DNA of 11,625 nt from an uncultured Ruminococcus sp. (GCA_900555215.1 USKR01000014.1:1-11625); one strand, 5' to 3'; positions 1-6,390 are shown, counted from the first letter of the stretch. A program made the numbers and translations. The notes: generated by a model not told the origin, from the letters alone.

Positions 1-309
1 GAAAAGTATCCGGTTCTCATTGAGAAAGCTGCCTGCCGCTGACGCTCCAAGCCCCAGCACAAAAAATGCGCCGCTGATACCGATGGTGAAGCACAGCACG
101 CGGAAAAACAGCCGCGCACGTTCCTTTTTCCCGGGAACATTCTCTCCCGGATCTCCGGAAGCCGCACCGCCCGTCCCCATGTTCAGACCGCCTGCCAGAT
201 ATCCGAGATAAAGCGGCACGAGAGGCAGCACACAGGGTGAAAAAAAGCTGAGAAGCCCCTGCACAAATACTGTCACCGCTGATATTCCTGTCTCGATCGT
301 AAATCCCAT
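1..309 (-). CDS. ccdA: CcdA/DsbD-family membrane thiol-disulfide transporter, partial (N-terminal 103 residues)
   Basis: This gene runs off the left edge; 103 codons are visible from an ATG at 307-309. A ribosome binding site (AAAGGAG) lies about 8 bases upstream. Residues 8-44 form a first membrane segment containing SFFSPCVLPLVP, the signature of the CcdA/DsbD transmembrane family. Cys26 is the expected first member of the redox-active pair. Residues 45-68 are a Gly/Pro/charged loop, and a second membrane segment begins near residue 70 and is cut by the edge. Family members carry electrons from cytoplasmic thioredoxin across the membrane to thiol-disulfide or cytochrome c maturation proteins. 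The partner would be expected further left, outside the window. The gene seems unrelated to the sugar locus: it has its own 272-bp upstream region and follows gatZ only at a distance. The family is clear; the exact role is not. Confidence 0.85.
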   Translation of the reverse strand, partial: MGFTIETGISAVTVFVQGLLSFFSPCVLPLVPLYLGYLAGGLNMGTGGAASGDPGENVPGKKERARLFFRVLCFTIGISGAFFVLGLGASAAGSFLNENRILF

Positions 310-335
310 ATCTAAATCTCCTTTAGCCTCTTCTT

Positions 336-353
336 TTTTATGCCGGCATAAAA
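336..353. promoter_or_regulatory. 18-bp perfect palindrome in the ccdA leader
   Basis: TTTTATGCCGGCATAAAA is a perfect dyad with no spacer, centred about 36 bp upstream of the ccdA start codon. A hairpin with no loop folds poorly, so a dimeric repressor operator is more plausible than an RNA structure. The protein that might bind is unknown. The palindrome is seen directly; its role is inferred. Confidence 0.4.
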
Positions 354-370
354 CTGATCTGCACTGCCGG

Positions 371-380
371 TACAGTTGTA
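371..380. promoter_or_regulatory. Cop-box-like motif TACAGTTGTA upstream of ccdA
   Basis: The ten bases match the TACAnnTGTA core known for CopY-type copper repressors. They lie just downstream of a weak minus-strand -10 candidate (TATGAT, 396-391), where a repressor could block transcription of ccdA. A single short match may be chance, and no CopY gene is in the window. Confidence 0.22.
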
Positions 381-475
381 AAGAAAGGATATCATATTTT
401 CCCTGAGCATGACAGTGATTTTGTCACTATATGATTGAATTTAAATCAGGCAAAGCATCTCCGTATGACAGAGCA

Positions 476-521
476 GAGCCGCTGTTCCCCGGATCAAAAT
501 TTCACCGGAGAGCAGCGGCTC
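476..521. terminator. Hairpin downstream of gatZ, possible terminator
   Basis: GAGCCGCTG (476-484) pairs with CAGCGGCTC (513-521), nine perfect base pairs. A shorter inner CCGG/CCGG stem lies between them. It sits about 60 bases beyond the gatZ stop codon and is the only strong stem before ccdA. The minus-strand tail is not a clean T-run; the plus-strand tail (CTCTTTATTGTAATTTC) is richer in T. It may end gatZ transcription or act in both directions. Confidence 0.4.
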
Positions 522-581
522 CTCTTTATTGTAATTTCATTTTTGTGATCCTGTTTTCTGATCAGCTTTTCTGACGCCGTT

Positions 582-1907
582 CTACATCAGTTCACTCTGA
601 TGTGTCGCATACAGATACTCGTCGATCGTGTTCATAATTCTGTCCTCGATCAGTGCCACAGGCTCATTCTCCAGAACTCCCTCACGAACCTTTGTATACT
701 GGATCGGCATGAACTGGCTCAGCAGGTTCAGCGGGATACCATGCGTGCGCAGGTTTGTGAGCAGACGGTCTGCCGCCGCTTCCACTGCCGGCACCGGCAT
801 ATAATATCTGCACCGGTCTGAGAAGGAATACTTCCTCTTCAGGCGCACTTCAAGCTCTGTTCCCTGGTAGTGCTTCTTCCAGTTCTTGTCGTTCTTTAAC
901 ATTTCCTCATCCAGCACTTCCGCAAAACGGCTCAGTTCCACATCCGTACCATAGAGCAGCTCTTTCTCGATATTTTCCAGAGCGAACATAGCCTCGCGCA
1001 TTGCGAATGTAAGGCCCGGACCCACTTTCAGGATGCCGACTCCGTCCTCCACCAGTTCGCGCAGCTTGATCTTTGTCTGGTAATCTGTAGAATGTCCCTC
1101 GAACACAAGGCTCGGGAAGTCTTTGATGGATGCCATCAGGTCTTTTGCCTTCTCGCGGTCATACTCTGTGCATCCGCTGTCTTTCTCCTCCACACCCGGC
1201 TGTACAACGACTCCGATAACACGATCCCACACATCGTCTCCAAGCCCTGCATCTGTAAATGCCTTCTCAAATGCTGCTACTGTGTTCTTAAAGTCCTCGA
1301 CCTTTGTCACCTGGACTCCGTTGTCCTCGCTTCCTACCGCGCCGCCCGGTATCGGCACTTCGCTTCCGATAATATAAACCGGAGGGATCGCATCCGGCTC
1401 TCTCGTCAGAAGCTCCTTGTATGTCTCCTCTGCAACCTGTGCCAGCCTTGCGCCGCGTCCGGCAATAATCTCATCTGACAGACGCACATCCGGATCATCA
1501 CTGTTCACCTTCATACTCGTATCGATATGAATTTTCGTAAACCCCGCTCCAACGTAGCAGCGGATCAGCTCTTCCGCATCCGCCATGGCTTCTGCCTCAT
1601 CTTTTCCGGCAAAAGTCAGAGGACCTAAATGATCTCCGCCAAGGAAAAGCCTGTCCTTGTCAAATCCGTTCTTCTCAGCAATATCAAGGACAAATTTCCT
1701 GAAGTCAGCCGGTGTCATGCCGGTATACCCTCCGTTCTGGTCACACTGGTTCGCCGTGCTCTCGATCAGCACACAGGAACCATCTGACATTCCCCTCTTT
1801 AATGCCGCCTCAATTACATAACCATTTGCGCTGCACACAGAGTAAATACCCACGCTCTTTCCCTGCTTCTGCAGCTCTACAATTTTTTTCAGTGGATTCT
1901 GACGCAT
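582..1907 (-). CDS. gatZ: D-tagatose-1,6-bisphosphate aldolase, non-catalytic subunit GatZ/KbaZ
   Basis: The protein has 441 residues and aligns by eye along its length with the GatZ/KbaZ family (E. coli GatZ is about 420 aa). Landmarks are IYSVCSANGYVIEAAL (21-36), ESTANQCDQNGGYTGMTP (49-66) and LGGDHLGP (89-96). Further on come VIGSEVPIPGG, VVQPGVE, EGHSTDYQT, ILKVGPGLTFAMREA and FSDRCRYY. GatZ is thought to be needed for full activity and stability of the catalytic partner GatY, and lacks an independent pathway role. I chose the ATG at 1905-1907 because AAAAGGAGA lies about 8 bases upstream and the conserved protein begins there. The frame stays open for 56 further codons upstream, but that stretch is promoter DNA with no family similarity. 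The gene diverges from gatY rather than sharing its operon, which is unusual. Confidence 0.93.
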   Translation of the reverse strand: MRQNPLKKIVELQKQGKSVGIYSVCSANGYVIEAALKRGMSDGSCVLIESTANQCDQNGGYTGMTPADFRKFVLDIAEKNGFDKDRLFLGGDHLGPLTFAGKDEAEAMADAEELIRCYVGAGFTKIHIDTSMKVNSDDPDVRLSDEIIAGRGARLAQVAEETYKELLTREPDAIPPVYIIGSEVPIPGGAVGSEDNGVQVTKVEDFKNTVAAFEKAFTDAGLGDDVWDRVIGVVVQPGVEEKDSGCTEYDREKAKDLMASIKDFPSLVFEGHSTDYQTKIKLRELVEDGVGILKVGPGLTFAMREAMFALENIEKELLYGTDVELSRFAEVLDEEMLKNDKNWKKHYQGTELEVRLKRKYSFSDRCRYYMPVPAVEAAADRLLTNLRTHGIPLNLLSQFMPIQYTKVREGVLENEPVALIEDRIMNTIDEYLYATHQSELM

Positions 1908-1937
1908 TGTAATTTCTCCTTTTTTGTTTTCATCGTA

Positions 1938-2001
1938 GCACTTTCGGACAGGGTGTACTTTGGATTTATTAAAGAATCGTTTGCATTTTTTAAGAAAGTG
2001 C
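1938..2001. repeat. Separated inverted repeat in the gatZ/gatY control region
   Basis: GCACTTTC (1938-1945) and GAAAGTGC (1994-2001) are perfect 8-base inverted copies, 48 bp apart. The right copy is part of the AAAGTGCAAA motif also found before the PTS operon and araC. The left copy lies about 30 bp upstream of the gatZ start. Distant inverted half-sites of this kind are compatible with one regulator contacting both divergent promoters. That role is inference. Confidence 0.35.
1972..1986 (-). promoter_or_regulatory. Candidate cre (CcpA) site upstream of gatZ
   Basis: Read on the minus strand, ATGCAAACGATTCTT matches the loose cre consensus WTGNAANCGNWNNCW at 14 of 15 positions, including the central CG. 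It overlaps a copy of the proposed AraC-regulator motif, so the two readings compete. Carbon catabolite control would make sense for a secondary sugar, but CcpA use here is unproven. Confidence 0.25.
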
Positions 2002-2004
2002 AAA
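1980..2004. promoter_or_regulatory. Inverted pair of proposed regulator half-sites between gatZ and gatY
   Basis: TTTGCATTTTT (1980-1990) faces GAAAGTGCAAA (1994-2004), giving TTTGCA-N13-TGCAAA. Both halves match the AAAARTGCAAA motif found as direct repeats before the PTS operon. The pair lies about 30 bp upstream of the gatY -10 candidate and about 75 bp upstream of the gatZ start codon, so it could control both genes. Confidence 0.45.
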
Positions 2005-2033
2005 ATGGAGAGACAGCCCGACCGGTTCTGTGA

Positions 2034-2039
2034 TATACT
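2034..2039 (+). promoter_or_regulatory. Candidate -10 element for gatY
   Basis: TATACT preceded by TGTGA is the best -10 candidate upstream of gatY, giving a leader of about 75 nt. The -35 slot 17 bp upstream (AGACAG, 2011-2016) is poor, as expected for an activator-dependent promoter. The leader contains a small CCGGA/TCCGG stem (2055-2069). Confidence 0.45.
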
Positions 2040-2120
2040 GAGAACGTAGCCGCACCGGAGTTTGTCCGGAAGCATGGCAGAACTATTTGTAAAAATCTAT
2101 AAAGAAATGAGGTAGATCTT

Positions 2121-2972
2121 ATGCCATTAGTTACAACAAATGAAATGTTAAAAAAGGCACAGGAAGGTCACTATGCAGTCGGCGCTTTCAATGTAGAAAA
2201 CATGGAAATGGTCATGGCAGTCATCAAAGCTGCCGAGGAGATGAACTCTCCTGTCATCATGCAGACGACGCCTTCCACTGTAAAATATGCCGGTCTTGAC
2301 TATTATCTCGCTATGGTAAAGACAGCGGCAGAGCGTTCAAGCGTGCCGGTGGCGATGCACCTTGACCACGGCAGCAGCTTTGAACTGGCTATGCAGGCAC
2401 TCCGTACAGGATATACTTCCATCATGATCGACGGCTCTCATGAGTCTTTTGAGGATAACATTGCTTTGACAAGCCGCGTTGCAGCAGCATGTGCTCCATC
2501 CGGCATCAGCGTAGAAGCTGAGCTGGGAAAAGTCGGCGGAAAAGAAGACGACCTGGACGGCGGGGATGAGAATCCTTACACAGACCCGCAGCAGGCGAAG
2601 GAATTCGCAGAGCGCACAGGCGTTACCTCCCTGGCAGTTGCCATCGGTACAGCTCACGGCATCTATAAAGGAATCCCGAAACTGGATCTTGACAGATTGA
2701 GCGAGATCCGCGAGGTTGTTTCTATTCCTCTCGTGCTCCACGGCGCTTCAGGCGTACCGGATGATGCGGTACGTGAATCCATCAAACGCGGAATCTGCAA
2801 AGTAAATTTTGCAACAGAACTCCGAATCGCATACAGCGACGGTGTAAAAGAATACCTCAAGGAAAACCCGGATGCATTTGATCCGAAAAAGTACGGTACG
2901 GTCGGAATGCAGCATGTGACTGAGCTTGTAAAACAGAAGATCAGCGTATGCGGCTCTGAGGGACAGGCTTAA
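2121..2972 (+). CDS. gatY: Class II tagatose-1,6-bisphosphate aldolase, catalytic subunit GatY/KbaY
   Basis: This 283-residue protein splits tagatose-1,6-bisphosphate into dihydroxyacetone phosphate and glyceraldehyde-3-phosphate in the cytoplasm. It has the class II zinc-aldolase signatures: AMHLDHGSS with Asp82 (expected general acid/base) and zinc ligand His83, VEAELG with Glu134, GTAHG with His179, and LVLHGASG with His207. The phosphate-binding KVNFATELR lies around Asn229. Length and sequence fit GatY/KbaY (284-286 aa in E. coli), including the terminal VCGSEGQA. Fructose-bisphosphate aldolases share the fold, so specificity rests partly on divergent gatZ and nearby agaS. The start ATG follows TGAGGT with 7-base spacing. 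The stop codon's last two bases begin the REP-like repeat, so that element abuts the coding sequence exactly. Confidence 0.92.
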   Translation: MPLVTTNEMLKKAQEGHYAVGAFNVENMEMVMAVIKAAEEMNSPVIMQTTPSTVKYAGLDYYLAMVKTAAERSSVPVAMHLDHGSSFELAMQALRTGYTSIMIDGSHESFEDNIALTSRVAAACAPSGISVEAELGKVGGKEDDLDGGDENPYTDPQQAKEFAERTGVTSLAVAIGTAHGIYKGIPKLDLDRLSEIREVVSIPLVLHGASGVPDDAVRESIKRGICKVNFATELRIAYSDGVKEYLKENPDAFDPKKYGTVGMQHVTELVKQKISVCGSEGQA

Positions 2973-3041
2973 ATCTGATTGGGGACATAGCAAAATCTAA
3001 TTGGGGACGTAGTAAAATTGAATTTTACTACGTCCCCAATT
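2971..3041. repeat. REP-like element: tandem 22-bp repeat plus 21-bp-arm palindrome
   Basis: Two tandem 22-base units (2971-2992 and 2993-3014) share the pattern AAATCTrATTGGGGACrTAGyA. The second unit becomes the left arm of a perfect inverted repeat: arms 2999-3019 and 3021-3041, each 21 bases, around a single G at 3020. The core is TTGGGGACGTAGTAAAATT. It fills almost all the space between the converging genes gatY and the 183-aa membrane protein. It could act as a bidirectional terminator or mRNA end protector. GGGGAC-type palindromes of this form recur between genes in some Firmicutes, in places linked to IS200-like REP-associated transposases; that link is recalled, not shown here. Confidence 0.75.
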
Positions 3042-3044
3042 TAG

Positions 3045-3596
3045 TTATTTCTTCTTATTTTTCATTTTAATCAATGCGACAATATGGAGCACTCCAAAGT
3101 AAACTCCCACCACCGCAAGGCATCCGCTGAACACCCACAGTTTGACCGAATAATTCTCTGTATATGCATTCAACAGTACCAAAACAGAGAACAGGAAATA
3201 AAGGATGATAAGGACAATGATCCGTCCTCTTTCCTTATTCTCGACAATGTACTGGAGTGCGGAGACGCGGCGTTCAAAATCCACATCTGTAACAGGCTCC
3301 AGCTTTTTCAAAAAGGACATGCGGAACGCAAATTCAGAGAGCGCCATCATGACCGCCCATGCGATCACAGCCTGAAGTACTGATAAAAACGTTGCTCCAA
3401 ACAAGATTGCCGCGAACAAGATCACCACGAATCTGTTTTTAAAAAATACAGCCGCATTCTCACTGCTTTTATCGACCAGGTATCCCTTCTTTGTGAGCAT
3501 ATCATAAAATATGACTCGTCCCTTTTTATCTGTGTAAATATTTCTGCCTGACAGGCGGATCTTCTCCACCGGTTTAGCCCCTTTTTTCTTACTCAT
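3045..3596 (-). CDS. Conserved-looking membrane protein of unknown function, four predicted TM segments
   Basis: I do not recognise this 183-residue protein. Residues 1-53 are basic and soluble, with YTDKKGRVIFYDMLTKKGYL (21-40), which looks like a short beta-rich cytoplasmic domain. Two closely spaced hydrophobic segments follow at about 55-72 and 73-91, then a charged linker (96-124, including ERRVSALQYIVENKERGR). Two more segments lie at about 126-143 and 152-176, and the C-terminus is Lys-rich (KMKNKKK). The Lys-rich termini suggest both ends are inside. The gene starts 32 bases after nagA on the same strand, so the two are probably cotranscribed. Its upstream GAGAGAG is a weak ribosome binding site, suggesting low translation or coupling. 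No transport or enzyme motif is visible. The reading frame looks real because of its length, neighbours and clean membrane topology. Confidence 0.75.
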   Translation of the reverse strand: MSKKKGAKPVEKIRLSGRNIYTDKKGRVIFYDMLTKKGYLVDKSSENAAVFFKNRFVVILFAAILFGATFLSVLQAVIAWAVMMALSEFAFRMSFLKKLEPVTDVDFERRVSALQYIVENKERGRIIVLIILYFLFSVLVLLNAYTENYSVKLWVFSGCLAVVGVYFGVLHIVALIKMKNKKK

Positions 3597-3628
3597 CTCT
3601 CTCTAACCACATCTTTCGTTTAGTCTGT

Positions 3629-4774
3629 TTATTTTTCAAGCATTTCTTTGCCCATGCAGTATGTCTGGAGCACATTGTAATCACGGTCAAGGACTACAAG
3701 ATCTGCATCCAGCCCTACTTTGATAGAGCCTTTCCTGTCATCGATACGCAGGCATGCAGCCGGGTTCTTTGTACAGGAGTTGATCGCTGTATCGATCGGC
3801 ACCAGAGCCTCCTCGATCAGGATCCGGAGACCTTTGTTGATATTCAGCGTAGATCCTGCCAGTCCTTTTGAGGAAGTCAGGTGCGCACTTCCGTACTCAT
3901 AAATCTCAATCTCATTTCCTCCGAAAATGAATTTTGAGCCTGCCGGAGAACCTTTCGCCATCAGAGCATCGCTGACCATAATACCATAATACGGTCCCTT
4001 TGCATCAAAAAACATACGCAGCGCCGCAGGAGTTGAGTGATTGCCGTCACAGATGATCTCGCCATACATGCTCTTCATCCGGAATGCAGCGCCCACCAGA
4101 CCATTTGCCCTGTGGTTGAACGGAGTCATTCCATTATATACGTGAGTCATAGATCTTGCACCGTGAGCGAATGCCTGGACCGCCTGTTTGCTCGTAGCCG
4201 CGGAATGTCCGATGCTGACAACAACACCATGCTCTGAGCAGTAACGTGTCAGAGCAAAATCCTCATCTGTCTCTGTAGCCATTGTGATATACCTGATCAG
4301 CCCGTTTGCCGCTTCCTGGTATTTCTTAAACTGCTCGATCGTCGGTTTTACGATATACTGTTCCGGCTGAGCTCCCTTATACTTCATGTCAAGATAAGGC
4401 CCCTCAAAATGTACTCCCAGGATTTCAGCTCCCTCATATCCGTCTTCTACTACCTTCGCCACATTTTTCAACGCATTTGTGAGCACTTCCTCACTCTGTG
4501 TGATCGTAGTTGCAAGGAGAGCAGTCACACCCTCATTGACAATATTCTTTACCCAATAGCGGAGTCCCTCTTCCTCTGCATCGTTCGTGTCAAACCCATA
4601 AGCCCCATGACAGTGGATATCGATAAATCCCGGAAGAATCCAGTTGCTGCCATAATCCTGATCCACCGGTTTTGTTCCGTACTCATAGATATCAACGATT
4701 TTTCCGTCTTCTACTTCAATCTGAGCTTCCACAAACTGGTCTGCAAACCATACCTTTTTACTCTGAATGATCAT
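3629..4774 (-). CDS. nagA: N-acetylglucosamine/N-acetylgalactosamine-6-phosphate deacetylase
   Basis: This 381-residue amidohydrolase removes acetate from an N-acetylhexosamine-6-phosphate in the cytoplasm. Visible motifs are IDIHCHGAYGFD with metal-binding His54-x-His56, GVHFEGPY with metal ligand Glu124, and SIGHSAA with His190. THVYNGMTPFNHR follows with His211, then ICDGNHS, and VSDALMAKG with the catalytic Asp269. The C-terminal KVGLDADLVVLDRD is the usual end strand. Length is normal for NagA (about 380 aa). The start ATG follows GGGAGGT. The surrounding PTS, agaS and tagatose aldolase genes suggest GalNAc-6-P as the physiological substrate (the AgaA role), although NagA enzymes often accept both epimers. 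It diverges from the araC-type gene and probably leads a two-gene unit with the membrane protein downstream. A small GGGAT/ATCCC stem (4798-4814) lies in its leader. Confidence 0.95.
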   Translation of the reverse strand: MIIQSKKVWFADQFVEAQIEVEDGKIVDIYEYGTKPVDQDYGSNWILPGFIDIHCHGAYGFDTNDAEEEGLRYWVKNIVNEGVTALLATTITQSEEVLTNALKNVAKVVEDGYEGAEILGVHFEGPYLDMKYKGAQPEQYIVKPTIEQFKKYQEAANGLIRYITMATETDEDFALTRYCSEHGVVVSIGHSAATSKQAVQAFAHGARSMTHVYNGMTPFNHRANGLVGAAFRMKSMYGEIICDGNHSTPAALRMFFDAKGPYYGIMVSDALMAKGSPAGSKFIFGGNEIEIYEYGSAHLTSSKGLAGSTLNINKGLRILIEEALVPIDTAINSCTKNPAACLRIDDRKGSIKVGLDADLVVLDRDYNVLQTYCMGKEMLEK

Positions 4775-4819
4775 AATAATACCTCCCGTCTTTTATTGGG
4801 ATACGTCGAATCCCGTCTC

Positions 4820-4848
4820 TTGATTTTTAAAAAAACATGTAATATAAT
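4820..4848 (+). promoter_or_regulatory. Sigma-A-type promoter of the araC-family gene
   Basis: TTGATT (4820-4825) and TATAAT (4843-4848) are separated by 17 bp, close to the vegetative consensus. The predicted start is near 4855, leaving a leader of about 35 nt before the ATG at 4891. The same intergenic region must also hold the nagA promoter on the other strand, for which I see no comparably good match. Confidence 0.65.
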
Positions 4849-4850
4849 TT

Positions 4851-4862
4851 AAAAAGTACAAA
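4851..4862 (+). promoter_or_regulatory. Regulator-motif variant over the araC start point
   Basis: AAAAAGTACAAA differs by one base (A for G) from the AAAAAGTGCAAA copy before the PTS operon. It covers the predicted transcription start of the araC-family gene, a position that would give autorepression. The same DNA could serve nagA on the opposite strand. The role is inferred from position and similarity. Confidence 0.4.
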
Positions 4863-4890
4863 TGCTTTTATACATCATGAGGGAACAAGT

Positions 4891-6078
4891 ATGACAAATA
4901 AACAAACAAATGACAGTACTTTCAAATCATATGGATCTTTTTATGATGAGCCAGTAGATGTGCAGAAGCATAACCTGATGCGTCAGGAAATCTCCTCTCC
5001 TTCGAAAAAACTGACTCAACTGTTCGTATTCTCATGCGAAGTATATATCGAGTGTCCTCTGGGCGTTGCGCTGATACTGGTCTCGGACTCACCTGATATG
5101 ACAGAGCTGAAGCCATTTCCGGTCCGCCACTATATAAAGCTGAGACCCGGGATTTACTTCAACCTCGTTCCGCAGACAACTCCGCTGACATGGACTATGG
5201 CGACCCCGCATGTACAGCCTAAAACTGTTCCACTTCCGTCTCCATATACATATCAGCCTGTCTCCGTTCCGCTCCATGTGCGGAGAATACTTGACTGTTG
5301 GTTTACCCAGCACTCCAAACCGTGCCAGATCGTCAAACCGCCGCACAGATCATACGAGATGCTCTACGTATATGAGGGAGCAATGCATGTGGAACTGTCC
5401 TCCGGCAGCTATTCTCTCCAGCCTCACGACCTGATCATATACCGTTCAGACCGCGCTGTCATGGATATTGGAGAGAACTGTTCCTATCTGACCGCGGTCT
5501 TTGAATTAAACCAGAGGAAATCTCTCCATATTCTGAACAATACCTTTCACTGTACAAGCGAGCTCCAGCAGATCCTGTGGAAATTGCTTATTGAAAGCAG
5601 TGAAAATTCATACTATACGAGAGCCCTCATGGTCTGCTATCTCCAGGAAGCACTCCTCTTACTGATGCAGTTCTATGAGATGATCAGCCATAAGACGCTG
5701 TTTGCTGACAATAATTCTGCCAGGAATGATCTTTTATCTGAGATTCTTTCCTATATGAACAAAAGGATCACAGAGCCGATCACCATTGAGGAAATCTGTC
5801 ATGAGTTTTACATTTCACGTTCCTCTTTACAGGCACTGTTTAAAACTCACCTTAATACATCGCCAAAGAATTATCTGCTCAATATCAAGCTCCAGAAAAG
5901 CAAGGAGCTGATACGACAGAATCAGTATACGATCAGTGAAATTGCATATATGCTGGGATTTAGCTCGATCCACTATTTTTCCCGGCTGTTTAAAAAGTAT
6001 TTCAATACTACTCCCAGCGCATATGCGAGAAAAATAGCAGAGAGCCAGAGTAAGCAGCAGAATGAGCATCAGGTCTGA
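4891..6078 (+). CDS. AraC-family transcriptional regulator with N-terminal extension
   Basis: The protein has 395 residues, about 100 more than a typical AraC regulator. The C-terminal DNA-binding domain has both helix-turn-helix units. The first is ITIEEICHEFYISRSSLQALFK (297-318, in two parts ITIEEICHEF and YISRSSLQALFK); the second is YTISEIAYMLGFSS (346-359) followed by HYFSRLFKKYFNTTPSAYAR. Residues about 145-205 look like the AraC-type cupin sensor domain (MLYVYEGAMHVELS, LQPHDLIIYR). Residues 1-130 are an unassigned extension with strand-like stretches (HYIKLRPGIYFNLVP). The ATG at 4891 follows GAGGG with suitable spacing. The gene diverges from nagA and converges on the PTS operon, so it is the likely local activator, responding to a pathway sugar or sugar phosphate. 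The effector is unknown. Confidence 0.92.
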   Translation: MTNKQTNDSTFKSYGSFYDEPVDVQKHNLMRQEISSPSKKLTQLFVFSCEVYIECPLGVALILVSDSPDMTELKPFPVRHYIKLRPGIYFNLVPQTTPLTWTMATPHVQPKTVPLPSPYTYQPVSVPLHVRRILDCWFTQHSKPCQIVKPPHRSYEMLYVYEGAMHVELSSGSYSLQPHDLIIYRSDRAVMDIGENCSYLTAVFELNQRKSLHILNNTFHCTSELQQILWKLLIESSENSYYTRALMVCYLQEALLLLMQFYEMISHKTLFADNNSARNDLLSEILSYMNKRITEPITIEEICHEFYISRSSLQALFKTHLNTSPKNYLLNIKLQKSKELIRQNQYTISEIAYMLGFSSIHYFSRLFKKYFNTTPSAYARKIAESQSKQQNEHQV

Positions 6079-6096
6079 ACCAATTTTTCAGACCTG
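6070..6096. terminator. Hairpin between converging araC and yajC ends
   Basis: CAGGTCTGA (6070-6078) pairs with TCAGACCTG (6088-6096) around a 9-base loop. The left arm overlaps the araC stop codon, and the structure lies 12 bases past the yajC stop. It could serve both converging transcripts, but neither side has a proper T-run, so termination strength is uncertain. Confidence 0.45.
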
Positions 6097-6108
6097 AATG
6101 CCTGTCCA

Positions 6109-6390
6109 TTACTCGGATATCACATTCTGAATGCTGTAACGTGAGATCTGGATCACAGTGCTCTTATTAACTTCTACATCTATCACATCGTTCTTGATCC
6201 TGACGATCTTTCCGTAGATTCCTCCCGCAAACAAAATCCTTGCTCCTACTTTGATAGCTCCCTGAAGATCTCTCATTGCCTCTCTGTTCTTTTTCATATT
6301 TCTTGATGAGATAAAGATCAGGACGAGCGCGCAGATCCCGATCAGGACAGCGACCGTCACACAGGTCCATATAATGACAGTTGTGTTCAT
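6109..6390 (-). CDS. yajC: YajC-like small membrane protein
   Basis: This 93-residue protein has one N-terminal membrane segment (about residues 5-28). A basic stretch follows (SSRNMKKNREAMRDLQ), then a small beta domain with VGARILFAGGIYGKIVRIKND and VIDVEVNKSTVIQISRYSI. That is the YajC architecture, an accessory subunit of the SecYEG-SecDF translocon; E. coli YajC is 110 aa. Housekeeping yajC normally sits by tgt or secDF, whereas here it ends a sugar PTS operon after agaS. YajC-like genes are known next to mannose-family PTS genes in streptococci, for example the glycosaminoglycan PTS locus of S. pneumoniae (recalled), with unknown function. AAGGAGG lies 13 bases before the ATG, slightly long spacing. 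A 13-bp hairpin separates it from agaS, so expression may differ from the operon. Confidence 0.8.
   Translation of the reverse strand: MNTTVIIWTCVTVAVLIGICALVLIFISSRNMKKNREAMRDLQGAIKVGARILFAGGIYGKIVRIKNDVIDVEVNKSTVIQISRYSIQNVISE

Noticed and set aside
1092..1478. Plus-strand frame of 128 aa inside gatZ
   Set aside because: It is antisense to a full-length conserved enzyme gene, with Cys/His-rich composition and no ribosome binding site noted.
1908..2075. N-terminal extension of the gatZ frame up to position 2075
   Set aside because: It has no similarity to GatZ, crosses the promoter and operator region, and the ATG at 1907 has a good ribosome binding site.
2971..3041. CRISPR array
   Set aside because: Only two adjacent 22-bp units with no spacers between them; the second folds into a palindrome, which fits a REP-like element instead.
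4409..4852. Plus-strand frame of 147 aa opposite the nagA 5' half
   Set aside because: It is antisense to conserved nagA and runs through its promoter region; no family features.
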